A stretch of DNA of 9,565 nucleotides from an uncultured Porphyromonadaceae bacterium. Lineage in GTDB: Bacteria; Bacteroidota; Bacteroidia; Bacteroidales; Muribaculaceae. A program made the translations under genes and the position numbers. Where the stretch lies: positions 1-9,565 of the forward strand of contig CAMWUZ010000051.1 of assembly GCA_947177595.1 (NCBI GenBank). The letters run 5' to 3'. Positions within the stretch are counted from its first letter, which is position 1; every line of letters begins with the position of its first letter. Positions 1 to 7,035 of this stretch are shown here, piece by piece. The notes under the pieces were generated by a model. The model was not told the DNA's origin, did no database searches, and saw nothing but the letters and a program-made list of their open reading frames with translations.

Positions 1-361
1 CTGTACGGGTCTGACCTCAATCACTATCCCTAATTCGGTCACCAGTATCGGTAGCTCATCTTTCTCCGGCTGTACGGGTCTGACCTCCGTCACCATCCCA
101 AATTCGGTCACCGGTCTCGGTGATGCTTTCTCCGGCTGCACTGGTCTGACCTCAATCACTATCCCCAATTCTGTCACGAGCCTTGCTGGTACTTTCTCCG
201 GGTGCACTGGTCTGACCTCAATCACCATCCCAAGTTCTGTCACTAAAATCGGTAGGTCTGCTTTCAAAGACTGCACTGGTCTAACTTCAATCACTATACC
301 AAGTTCTGTCACTGAAATCGGTGATAGCGCTTTCATCCGCTGCACTGCTATAAAGGAAGTG
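1..361 (+). repeat. In-frame tandem DNA repeats of 66-69 bp encoding BspA LRRs
   Basis: Near-identical copies begin at about 1, 70, 136, 202, 271 and 340 (steps 69, 66, 66, 69, 69), each starting with a ctgyacKggtctgacctc-like core. Steps are always multiples of three, so the frame is kept; the 66-bp units lack one residue. The array probably continues upstream of the window. It encodes protein repeats and is not a CRISPR array, because there are no unique spacers. Confidence 0.9.
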
Positions 362-2386
362 ATACTTGAAGATGGTGATAATAAACTGACATTAGGCGAT
401 AACGGATTTTTCTTAGGACTGTTCTCGGATTGTCCGATTATAACTTTGTACTTAGGTCGTAATCTTTATTATAAAGATGGTAGCAGGGCACCGTTTAGTG
501 ATAGCAAGACTATGAAATCCGTTACCATCAGTAATTCTGTCACCACTTTAGGTGAGGGAATTTTCAGCCGCTGTTCGGGACTGACCTCAGTCACCATACC
601 CAATTCTGTTACCCAAATCTGTGATGACGCCTTCCAATCCTGTTCCTCACTAAAAGAGCTGACGATTGAAGATGGAAACAAAACTTTGTCATTGGGTAGT
701 ACTGGTAGTAAAAGAGTGGATCAAATCTTCAGATATAGTCCGATAGAGACATTATATTTGGGACGTAATCTTTATTATTTAGAACAGAATTATGGACCGT
801 TTAGTTTTAATAGTCTAAAGAACACGACTATGAAATTCGTTACCATCGGTAATTTGGTCAAAAGAATCGTCAAAAACGTGTTCGGTGGTTGTAAGAACAT
901 CACCTCGGTAACCAGCCTCGCCCAACTGCCACCGTCTGTTTACGTGACCTCCTTTGATGATGACGTTTACGGCAAAGCTACACTTTATGTATTCAAATCT
1001 TCTGAGAAGGCTTATAAGGACGATGATGTCTGGAAACGGTTTGATATACAAACTATGGAAGTTGAGGTAGGTTCTATCACATTCCCAATAACCGAATGGA
1101 CCGGAAGTGAAGGCGAGTCATTCAGTATCATACCGACAATCTCACCTGATAATGCCGATGATAAAACAGTGACATGGAGCTCTTCAGCGCCCTATGTCGC
1201 GAGTGTGGATGAAACCGGCAATGTGAAGGCTATCAGTAAGGGTACGGCTGTTATCACTGCAACTACCTCAAACGGTCTTACTGCATCATGTACCGTGACT
1301 GTTGTGCCTCAGACCGGAATCATTGACGACATAGACTATGAGATTGTGATTGGCGGCGGTGAAGACGGCAAGGATGTTGTGAAAGTGACCGGAGGCAAGC
1401 CGGATCCGGACGGTACTCTGAGAATACCTGATGAAATCCGGATTGGCGGAAAGATATATCCAGTAACTGAAATCGGCGAGGGCGCTTTCAAGGATTGTAC
1501 AGATATAAAAAGTGTCGTGATACCTCCGAGTGTTGAAACTATCGGCAAAGAGGCTTTCTCAGGCTGTACGAATCTTGAAGAGATTATTGTTGAGGACAGC
1601 GAAAAGATTCTTAACAGCGACGAAGACGCATTCAAAAATGCCCCTGTCAAGAACATATATCTCGGCAGACCCACCACCGGCAAACCGTTTGCCGGAAAAG
1701 ACTCCCTGACCGACCTCACAATCGGCGACAAAGTAACCTCAATCGGTTCAGGCGACTTTGCCGGTTGCGGCTCTATCAAGAATATAACTGCTCTGAACCC
1801 TGTGCCTCCCACTCTGCCTGATGACGGTTTTGATAATGCTGTTTATAAGAACGCAACGCTGAAAGTACCTGACGAAAATGTAGATGACTATAAATCTGAA
1901 GAGGGCTGGAAGAATTTTTTCAATACAATAGGGATATCCGACATTATTCCGATAGAGATCGAAATGGAACTTGCCGACATAGAACTGATTGAAGGAGAGA
2001 CTGCAACAGTGAAAGCTATTATCACTCCCGAAAATGCGACTTTAAATACCCTGATATGGAGTAGCTCTGATGAGACTGTCATTACCGTAAGTGAAACCGG
2101 TTTGGTTACAGCGATTAAACAAGGAAATGCGACCATTACCGCGACAACTTCAAACGGTCTGACAGCTACTTGCGCAGTGACGGTGAAAGCCAAACCTGCC
2201 GGAATAGATGGTGTAGAGGGTGACGATGAAAATGTTGTTAGTTTTGATGGTGGCAATATTATCGCGCCGGAGGGTAGCGAGGTGTTTGACCTCAATGGAA
2301 GAAAGGTTAAGCCCGAAAGACTCCACCCCGGCATATACATTGTGCGCGTTCCGGGGAGCAGATCAATCAAAGTTTCAGTGAGATAA
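2..2386 (+). CDS. BspA-like leucine-rich-repeat surface protein with Big_2 Ig-like domains, 5'-truncated
   Basis: Partial gene. The reading frame is open from the first complete codon at position 2, so the true start lies upstream; the GTG at 359 is internal. The visible 794 residues start with five tandem BspA-type LRRs of 22-23 residues (positions 1-340; motif T-I-P-N-S-V-T-x-I-G-x-x-x-F-S-x-C-T-G-L). Longer LRR-like modules containing LYLGR follow. A Big_2-like Ig domain lies at about 1060-1310 (WSSS...SVDETGNVKAISKGTA...ITATTSNGL), a second LRR block at about 1440-1900, and a second Big_2-like domain at about 1957-2195. The tail at about 2200-2386 contains VFDLNGRKV and PGIYIVRV, resembling the C-terminal sorting-like tails of Bacteroidales secreted proteins. 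BspA-like proteins are cell-surface or secreted adhesins; ligand and exact export route are not evident here. Ends just before an intrinsic terminator. Family call confident, function inferred. Confidence 0.9.
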   Translation, partial: CTGLTSITIPNSVTSIGSSSFSGCTGLTSVTIPNSVTGLGDAFSGCTGLTSITIPNSVTSLAGTFSGCTGLTSITIPSSVTKIGRSAFKDCTGLTSITIPSSVTEIGDSAFIRCTAIKEVILEDGDNKLTLGDNGFFLGLFSDCPIITLYLGRNLYYKDGSRAPFSDSKTMKSVTISNSVTTLGEGIFSRCSGLTSVTIPNSVTQICDDAFQSCSSLKELTIEDGNKTLSLGSTGSKRVDQIFRYSPIETLYLGRNLYYLEQNYGPFSFNSLKNTTMKFVTIGNLVKRIVKNVFGGCKNITSVTSLAQLPPSVYVTSFDDDVYGKATLYVFKSSEKAYKDDDVWKRFDIQTMEVEVGSITFPITEWTGSEGESFSIIPTISPDNADDKTVTWSSSAPYVASVDETGNVKAISKGTAVITATTSNGLTASCTVTVVPQTGIIDDIDYEIVIGGGEDGKDVVKVTGGKPDPDGTLRIPDEIRIGGKIYPVTEIGEGAFKDCTDIKSVVIPPSVETIGKEAFSGCTNLEEIIVEDSEKILNSDEDAFKNAPVKNIYLGRPTTGKPFAGKDSLTDLTIGDKVTSIGSGDFAGCGSIKNITALNPVPPTLPDDGFDNAVYKNATLKVPDENVDDYKSEEGWKNFFNTIGISDIIPIEIEMELADIELIEGETATVKAIITPENATLNTLIWSSSDETVITVSETGLVTAIKQGNATITATTSNGLTATCAVTVKAKPAGIDGVEGDDENVVSFDGGNIIAPEGSEVFDLNGRKVKPERLHPGIYIVRVPGSRSIKVSVR

Positions 2387-2407
2387 TCCTATCTAAACTG
2401 TCATATG

Positions 2408-2448
2408 GCGGAAGTGAACCTTCAAATGGGTTTGCTTCCGCTTTTTTT
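2408..2448 (+). terminator. Rho-independent terminator of the BspA-like gene
   Basis: Inverted repeat gcggaag (2408-2414) with cttccgc (2435-2441). It extends inward through two G-U pairs and AACC/GGTT to a roughly 8-nt loop, and is followed by seven T residues (2442-2448). It starts 21 bp after the stop codon and insulates the adhesin gene from the protease gene downstream. Confidence 0.9.
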
Positions 2449-2459
2449 GAGTAATTTTG
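2431..2459 (+). promoter_or_regulatory. Bacteroidetes-type promoter for the M48 protease gene
   Basis: TAATTTTG at 2452-2459 matches the Bacteroidetes -7 consensus TAnnTTTG. TTTG at 2431-2434, 17 bp upstream, is a possible -33 element, although it overlaps the terminator stem and is closer than usual. Transcription would start near 2464-2466, giving a leader of about 20-25 nt before the ATG at 2488. Confidence 0.6.
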
Positions 2460-2487
2460 TAGCGTAAAATTAAAACCTGTCACAGAT

Positions 2488-3288
2488 ATGAAAAATGTTA
2501 CAATGAAATTTCTTGCCGCAATAGTATTTCTAATGGTTGCGGTTTCGGCTAACGCTCAGTTTAATCTCGGTAAAGTGGCAAACGCTGCCAAGAAGGGTGT
2601 TCAGGCATTTACTATCACTGATGCTCAGATGGCTGATTACGTAAAGGAGTCAGTTGACTGGATGGATAAGAATAACAAAGTGCCGGGAGAGGATGACCCT
2701 TACACAATACGCCTTCGCAAGCTCACTTCCAATCTCAAGGATGCCGACGGTATTCCTTTGAACTTCAAGGTGTATGATGTGATTGATGTAAATGCTTTCG
2801 CTTGCCCGGACGGTAGTGTGCGCGTTTTCTCCTCCTTGATGGATATAATGAGCGATGAAGAGCTCCTCGGAGTTATAGGTCATGAAATCGGTCATGTGAC
2901 AAAGCGTCACAGCAAAAACGCTTTCAAGCAGCAGCTCCTCACCGGTGCGGCTAAGGATGCTATCGCTTCAGCCGGAGGAACAGCAGCTAAGCTTTCAGAG
3001 TCACAGCTCGGCAGCCTCGGTGAAAGCCTTATCGGTGCCAAATACTCTCAGAAGCAGGAGAGTGAGGCTGATGATGCCGGCTATGATTTCCTTGTAGCTA
3101 ACGGCATCAACCCATGGGGTATGGTTATGGCATTTGAAAAGCTCCAGAGCATGGAGGGCGGAGATGTCAAATCAAACATGATTCAGAAAATGTTCAGCTC
3201 TCACCCTGACACCGCAAAGCGCATCAAGCGTATGAGCGAGAGAGCTACAAAGGATGGTTACACTCGTCCTGAATCAGAAAAGAAATAA
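2488..3288 (+). CDS. Secreted M48-family zinc metalloprotease, LoiP/YggG-like
   Basis: 266 aa. The N-terminus MKNVTMKFLAAIVFLMVAVS followed by ANAQ is a type I signal peptide with likely cleavage after ANA. HEIGH at residues 132-136 is the HExxH zinc site, and ESEAD (about 191-195) supplies the third zinc ligand. The DVNAFACPDGSVRVFSSLMD segment before the active site, the SQLGSLGESL stretch, the SHPDTAKR motif (about 229-236) and the overall length closely follow E. coli LoiP/YggG as I recall it. That protein is an envelope protease linked to low-osmolarity stress and quality control. Unlike LoiP, no lipobox cysteine is seen, so the product is probably soluble in the periplasm. A second in-frame ATG at 2503 would also leave a signal peptide; 2488 is preferred as the outermost. 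The transporter gene follows after 28 bp, with no promoter evident between them. Confidence 0.92.
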   Translation: MKNVTMKFLAAIVFLMVAVSANAQFNLGKVANAAKKGVQAFTITDAQMADYVKESVDWMDKNNKVPGEDDPYTIRLRKLTSNLKDADGIPLNFKVYDVIDVNAFACPDGSVRVFSSLMDIMSDEELLGVIGHEIGHVTKRHSKNAFKQQLLTGAAKDAIASAGGTAAKLSESQLGSLGESLIGAKYSQKQESEADDAGYDFLVANGINPWGMVMAFEKLQSMEGGDVKSNMIQKMFSSHPDTAKRIKRMSERATKDGYTRPESEKK

Positions 3289-3316
3289 TCGACTAACCCA
3301 AGGTCAGGGCTAAGCT

Positions 3317-4216
3317 ATGGCTTCTGCAAAGATTAAGGGTCACTTGTCGATGCTGATGGCAAATGTGCTGTGGGGATTGATGTCGCCCGTGGCAAAATTT
3401 GTCCTCTCGTCAGGAATAATCGCACCGCTTCTGCTCACCGATTTCAGGGTGAGCGGGGCGGCGCTTCTTTTTTGGATACTATCTCTGTTTATGCCCTACG
3501 AGCGGGTTCCGTGGCAAGATTTGCTTAGGCTTGCAGGGGCCGGGATGCTCGGAATATTGCTGAATCAGGGGTGTTTTATTTTCGGAGTCGGGCTTACCTC
3601 TCCCGGCGAGGCTTCGCTTATCACCACCACTATGCCAATGTGGGTTATGCTGCTCGCATACATAATTCTTGGTGAACCAATAACCGCAAAGAAAGTCGGG
3701 GGAATAGTTCTCGGTGCGAGCGGCGCGCTGATTCTTGTACTCAGCGGTAGAGCCGGCATAAGCGGAGGGGAGAATCCCACGCTCGGCGATCTGCTTGTTC
3801 TCGGCGCCCAATTAAGCTACGCCCTCTATTTGACTCTGTACCGCAACTTTATCCGCAAATATTCACTCGTCACTCTGATGAAGTGGATGTTTACTTTCGC
3901 ATCTCTGGTGGCGATTCCGGTATCGCTCCCGACCATTCTCTCAACCGATTTCGGCGCAGTCACTTCCGGAATGTGGGTCGGAGCTGCATATGTGGTGGTC
4001 GGTGGAACTTTTATCGCTTATATCGGCATCATGATAGGGCAGAAGACCTTACGCCCTACGGTAGTGGGAATGTACAACTACGTGCAGCCGATAGTAGCCA
4101 CAATAGTGGGTATATCGGCAGGCATGGATCACTTCTCAATGCTTAAAGGGCTCGCGGTAGTGCTTATATTTTCCGGAGTTTATCTTGTTACTATCAGCCG
4201 TGCGAAAGAGTCTTAG
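3317..4216 (+). CDS. EamA-family (DMT superfamily) transporter, ten TM helices
   Basis: 299 aa, very hydrophobic. About ten membrane segments can be drawn: roughly residues 8-30, 44-60, 69-91, 95-117, 124-143, 157-176, 182-204, 218-241, 248-269 and 276-295. They form the two five-helix EamA repeats of a drug/metabolite transporter. Typical family features are the N-terminal MANVLWGLMSPVAKF segment, helix 4 with ITTTMPMWVMLLAYIILGEP, and helix 9 with MYNYVQPIVATIVG. EamA proteins export or import small metabolites such as amino acids or nucleosides; the substrate cannot be read from sequence. No TAnnTTTG box lies in the 28-bp gap upstream, so it probably shares the protease transcript. Its stop is 3 bp from the stop of the convergent dipeptidase gene, with no clear terminator hairpin between them. 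Confidence 0.92.
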   Translation: MASAKIKGHLSMLMANVLWGLMSPVAKFVLSSGIIAPLLLTDFRVSGAALLFWILSLFMPYERVPWQDLLRLAGAGMLGILLNQGCFIFGVGLTSPGEASLITTTMPMWVMLLAYIILGEPITAKKVGGIVLGASGALILVLSGRAGISGGENPTLGDLLVLGAQLSYALYLTLYRNFIRKYSLVTLMKWMFTFASLVAIPVSLPTILSTDFGAVTSGMWVGAAYVVVGGTFIAYIGIMIGQKTLRPTVVGMYNYVQPIVATIVGISAGMDHFSMLKGLAVVLIFSGVYLVTISRAKES

Positions 4217-4219
4217 CGC

Positions 4220-4888
4220 TCAGAAGTCGAGTAACTTGTATCGGCTCTGAGCAACAGCACGGGAGCGGAAATTGAAATGCCACCACTCTGTTCGTAGCGC
4301 AGAGAATCCTCCGGTACGCATTACCTTGCGTAGCAGCAGGCGGTTTTGTCGTTCCTGTTCGGTGATTATACCGCGTTGCACAAGAGAGTTTTCTGCATCG
4401 ATATTACTTTCATAGCCCAGGTGATCCACCGGAGTGCCCATCGGTAGCTCGCGTCCTTGTCCGTCAACTATTGTTATGTCAACAGCGAGTCCGTAGTTAT
4501 GTTGTCCGCCTCCCCGTGAGGGATTGCTCACATATTTGGATTTCGATGTGCCTTTGACCTTGTTCCACATTTTGCGTTGCACGCTCATCGGGCGCGCGGC
4601 ATCACAAACTTTCAGTCTATATCCGGGATACTCTTTGGTCAGAGCTGCCTGCGCTCTAAGCAGTCCGGTGAGAGCTTCGGGGTGCAGGTATGCCTTGCGG
4701 AGAGTACCATACATATCCTCTCCAACGAAATTATCAGTACCTGCATACATCAGGCTAATAACTATAGTGGAGTCGGCTTCGGAAATATCAACCATTCCCG
4801 CTGCTTTCATCTCCGCATCATAATCCCGGGCATAACTCATCGCTGTTATTGTCAATATCTGAAGAAATAGAAAAATCACTCTGTTCAT
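4220..4888 (-). CDS. M15-family D-alanyl-D-alanine dipeptidase (VanX/DdpX-like), secreted
   Basis: 222 aa. A hydrophobic N-terminus ending in SYA suggests a signal peptide (about residues 1-20) and a periplasmic location. Active-site features follow the VanX pattern: an arginine in DAARP (R99), GGGQHNYGLAVDI giving zinc ligands H130 and D137, and EWWHFNF giving the general base E201 and ligand H204. The H-x6-D and ExxH spacings equal those of VanX. The family hydrolyses D-Ala-D-Ala. With a signal peptide and no vanHA or regulatory genes nearby, recycling or scavenging of cell-wall dipeptide is more likely than glycopeptide resistance. The ATG at 4888 is preceded on its own strand by a degenerate promoter very close to the start. 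A related L,D- or D,D-carboxypeptidase of M15 is the alternative, but EWWHFNF and length favour the dipeptidase branch. Confidence 0.9.
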   Translation of the reverse strand: MNRVIFLFLQILTITAMSYARDYDAEMKAAGMVDISEADSTIVISLMYAGTDNFVGEDMYGTLRKAYLHPEALTGLLRAQAALTKEYPGYRLKVCDAARPMSVQRKMWNKVKGTSKSKYVSNPSRGGGQHNYGLAVDITIVDGQGRELPMGTPVDHLGYESNIDAENSLVQRGIITEQERQNRLLLRKVMRTGGFSALRTEWWHFNFRSRAVAQSRYKLLDF

Positions 4889-4895
4889 ACTTCCG

Positions 4896-4927
4896 CGAAT
4901 TTACTAACTTTGGCGGCAATGAGCAAA
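4896..4927 (-). promoter_or_regulatory. Candidate promoter for the dipeptidase gene
   Basis: On the minus strand TTTG (4927-4924) is followed, after exactly 20 bp, by TAAATTCG (4903-4896), one mismatch from TAnnTTTG. Predicted start near 4890, only a couple of bases before the ATG at 4888, so the message may be leaderless. The element overlaps the divergent promoter and the first codons of the neighbouring gene. Confidence 0.4.
4905..4912 (+). promoter_or_regulatory. -7 promoter box for the 180-aa membrane protein gene
   Basis: TAACTTTG matches TAnnTTTG exactly. The ATG at 4919 lies 7 bp after the box, about where transcription should begin, implying a leaderless or nearly leaderless mRNA. 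The -33 region (about 4881-4885, ctgtt) is a poor match. Confidence 0.5.
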
Positions 4928-5461
4928 ACTTCAAATACTGTAGCGATTTTTGTAGCAGTGGCGCTGACAATCGGTGGCTATGGCACAGCGGCTGCCATGT
5001 TCAACAATCTGCTGACTTCGTGGTGGATACCGTCAGGCTACGCTTTTTCTCTATCTGTACTCTCATTTGTACTTATGCCCGGACTGTTCAAGATAGTAAC
5101 CGGGAGCAGTAACCGTTGGCTCAACGGTGTGGGTCACATAGCGGTTATGACAGGTGTGTTTCTCTGTTTCATTACTTTGATAAACAGGGTGGGAATTGAT
5201 TCCCGTCCGCATATAACCATTGAGGCGCAGATAGTACGTACTTATCAGACGACTCATTATACTACCCGGAGACTAAGGCGAAACACATACGTAAAGGGTT
5301 CACCTTATCAGATGTATCATGTGGAGGTGCTTTTCCCCGGTGGGAAAGAGAAGAATATTACGGTTCCGCGAAGCACATATACACGGCTTTCTCGCAAGCA
5401 TCATGTTGAGGTGACTCTAATCCGCGGATGGCTCGGTTTTGAGATAATTAAGGGGATATAA
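4919..5461 (+). CDS. Hypothetical three-helix membrane protein with soluble C-terminal domain
   Basis: 180 aa from the ATG at 4919. An upstream in-frame TTG at 4910 lies inside the promoter-like box and is unlikely to be the start. Three hydrophobic segments (about residues 6-28, 39-60 and 70-89) are followed by a basic, beta-rich region (about 98-178). That region contains YHVEVLFPGGKEKNITVPRS and ends VEVTLIRGWLGFEIIKGI, a pattern like a small beta-barrel carried by a membrane anchor, loosely reminiscent of DUF3592-type proteins. I do not recognise the family with certainty and assign no function. It is read divergently from the dipeptidase gene across 30 bp and ends at a strong hairpin terminator. 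Continuous open frame, plausible topology and flanking signals support a real gene. Confidence 0.75.
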   Translation: MSKTSNTVAIFVAVALTIGGYGTAAAMFNNLLTSWWIPSGYAFSLSVLSFVLMPGLFKIVTGSSNRWLNGVGHIAVMTGVFLCFITLINRVGIDSRPHITIEAQIVRTYQTTHYTTRRLRRNTYVKGSPYQMYHVEVLFPGGKEKNITVPRSTYTRLSRKHHVEVTLIRGWLGFEIIKGI

Positions 5462-5464
5462 AAT

Positions 5465-5500
5465 ATAAGGGTGGCTCGGTTTTGAGTCACCCTTATTTTT
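5465..5500. terminator. Bidirectional intrinsic terminator between convergent genes
   Basis: A 13-bp stem, ataagggtggctc (5465-5477) with gagtcacccttat (5484-5496), has one G-U pair and a 6-nt loop ggtttt. On the plus strand it runs into ttttt (5496-5500). On the minus strand the AAA at 5461-5463 gives a short T run. It sits 4 bp after the membrane-protein stop and 20 bp past the CoA-transferase stop, so it can serve both. Confidence 0.88.
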
Positions 5501-5515
5501 ACAAGTGGATATGGA

Positions 5516-7009
5516 TTACATATACTTTGCCCAATCTGTGTTGCGCATATCGCCGCTTTCAAGGAATGCGGTATGGAATGCCAGTGACGCGTTGAGCGAG
5601 TGGGGAGTCTGACCGCCTTTTCCCATTTTGAGGTAGTCGCGGAGGAGTTCGCGGTACATCGGATGAGCGCAATTTTCAATAATAGCTTCGGCGCGCTGTA
5701 CCGGATCCTTACCTCTGAGGTCTGCAACGCCCTGGTCGGTGATGATAACATCGACAGAGTGCTCGGTGTGGTCAACGTGCGATACCATAGGCACGATATT
5801 ACTGATAAGACCACCTTTTGTAATAGAAGGACAGCTGAAAATAGACAGATAGCCGTTTCGGGTAAAGTCGCCCGAGCCGCCGATACCGTTCATCATCTTT
5901 GTGCCTACAACATGGGTTGAGTTGATATTACCGAAGATATCCGCTTCAAGAGCGGTATTCATGGCAATGACTCCGAGTCGGCGAATCACCTCGGGGCTGT
6001 TTGAAATCTCGGCGGGGCGAATGATGAGTTTGTCGCGGAAGAAATCGATGTTGGCAAGCACCTCAGCCTCGGTTTTGTCAGAGAGGGTCAGTGAGCATGT
6101 GCTGCCGAATTTGCAGCGTCCCTGCTTCATGAGTTCGATGACGGCGTCCTGAATAACTTCGGTGTACATTTCAAACGGAGGTAGCTCTTTTGCGTTACCG
6201 AGTCCGAAAAGCACAGCGTTTGCCACATTGCCCACGCCGCTCTGAATCGGGAGGAATGTCGAGGGTATTCTGCCCGCTTTCACCTCAGCGAGGAGGAAAT
6301 TGCACACGTTTGCGCCGATCTGCAAGGTCACATCATCAAGTTCTGTAAAGCCCTTGATACCGTCAAAGCCTTCTGAATGTACTATGCCGGCAATTTTTGC
6401 AGGATCAAGTTTCACGGTAGGCTCACCGATGCGGTCGCTCGGTTTGTAAACGGGAATCTCGCGGCGGTTGGGGGGATCGAGGGGTAAATATATATCATGA
6501 AGCCCATACAGACCCTCGGGAAGGGTATTGTTCAGCTCCAGAAAAATTTTCTTGGCGTATTTAGCGTAGGTGGGAACGTTTCCCACACCTGTGCCGAGCA
6601 CCACCTCACCGTTGTCAAATACCTTGGCTACCTCTATGATGGCGAAATCAAGCTCGCCGTAGGTGCCGTAGCGGAATTTCTGCGCGAGTTCGCTGAGGTG
6701 AAGGTCAAAATAATGTGCATCGTGGGAGTTGATGCGCTTTCTGAGATCCGGGGTGTTCTGGTAGGGGGTACGTCTGCCGATGGCGTTCGCTCTCGCGAGA
6801 GCACCGTCCGCATGGTTGTTTGTAGATGCCCCGGTAAAGATGTCAACCTTGAAGGGTCTTCCTTCAGCATGCTCTTTCTCTGCTTTTGCTGCGATAGCTT
6901 CTGTGATAACTTTTGGAGAGCCGGACGCAGTGAAACCGGACAAACCTATGGTAGCGCCGTTGAAAATCTGCGCTGCGGCTTCCTCTGCCGAAATAATTGG
7001 AAATGCCAT
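5516..7009 (-). CDS. Acetyl-CoA hydrolase/transferase family: succinyl-CoA:acetate-type CoA-transferase
   Basis: 497 aa, the usual full length for this class-I CoA-transferase family (Ach1/AarC/SucC-type). The N-terminus carries IGLSGFTASGSPK, the nucleotide/CoA-binding loop region. SGVGNVANAV (about 267-276) is followed by EMYTEVIQDA, whose glutamate (about E284) aligns with the catalytic Glu that forms the glutamyl-CoA thioester. NGIGGSGDFTRNG (about 374-386) is the conserved glycine-rich segment, and DHTEHSVDVIITDQGVADLRG the C-terminal signature. The enzyme moves CoA between succinate and acetate or propionate. In propionate- and succinate-producing Bacteroidales it would link succinate activation with acyl-CoA release; exact acid specificity is not resolvable here. 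ATG at 7009 with 26 bp to the upstream small gene and no promoter between suggests an operon. Confidence 0.93.
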   Translation of the reverse strand: MAFPIISAEEAAAQIFNGATIGLSGFTASGSPKVITEAIAAKAEKEHAEGRPFKVDIFTGASTNNHADGALARANAIGRRTPYQNTPDLRKRINSHDAHYFDLHLSELAQKFRYGTYGELDFAIIEVAKVFDNGEVVLGTGVGNVPTYAKYAKKIFLELNNTLPEGLYGLHDIYLPLDPPNRREIPVYKPSDRIGEPTVKLDPAKIAGIVHSEGFDGIKGFTELDDVTLQIGANVCNFLLAEVKAGRIPSTFLPIQSGVGNVANAVLFGLGNAKELPPFEMYTEVIQDAVIELMKQGRCKFGSTCSLTLSDKTEAEVLANIDFFRDKLIIRPAEISNSPEVIRRLGVIAMNTALEADIFGNINSTHVVGTKMMNGIGGSGDFTRNGYLSIFSCPSITKGGLISNIVPMVSHVDHTEHSVDVIITDQGVADLRGKDPVQRAEAIIENCAHPMYRELLRDYLKMGKGGQTPHSLNASLAFHTAFLESGDMRNTDWAKYM

Positions 7010-7035
7010 AGTCTTACGGTGATGAATATGTTATG

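Noticed and set aside
1..340. Regular repeats resembling a CRISPR-like array
   Set aside because: Units are contiguous, in frame and encode BspA LRRs; there are no unique spacers.
359..361. GTG as the start of a 675-aa gene
   Set aside because: The same frame is open upstream to the window edge and encodes matching LRRs, so this codon is internal.
1336..2370. Long minus-strand open frames opposite the BspA-like gene
   Set aside because: Low-complexity Ser/Pro-rich translations with no recognisable domains, caused by the repetitive Thr/Gly-rich coding strand.
3479..3811. Minus-strand open frames opposite the transporter gene
   Set aside because: No domain or start signals; the plus strand encodes a clear ten-helix EamA protein.
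4213..4222. Agcgct palindrome at the convergent stops as a terminator
   Set aside because: Only a short palindrome without a loop or T run.
4524..5112. Plus-strand open frames overlapping the dipeptidase gene and the start of the membrane-protein gene
   Set aside because: They run antisense to or out of frame with better-supported genes and show no family features.
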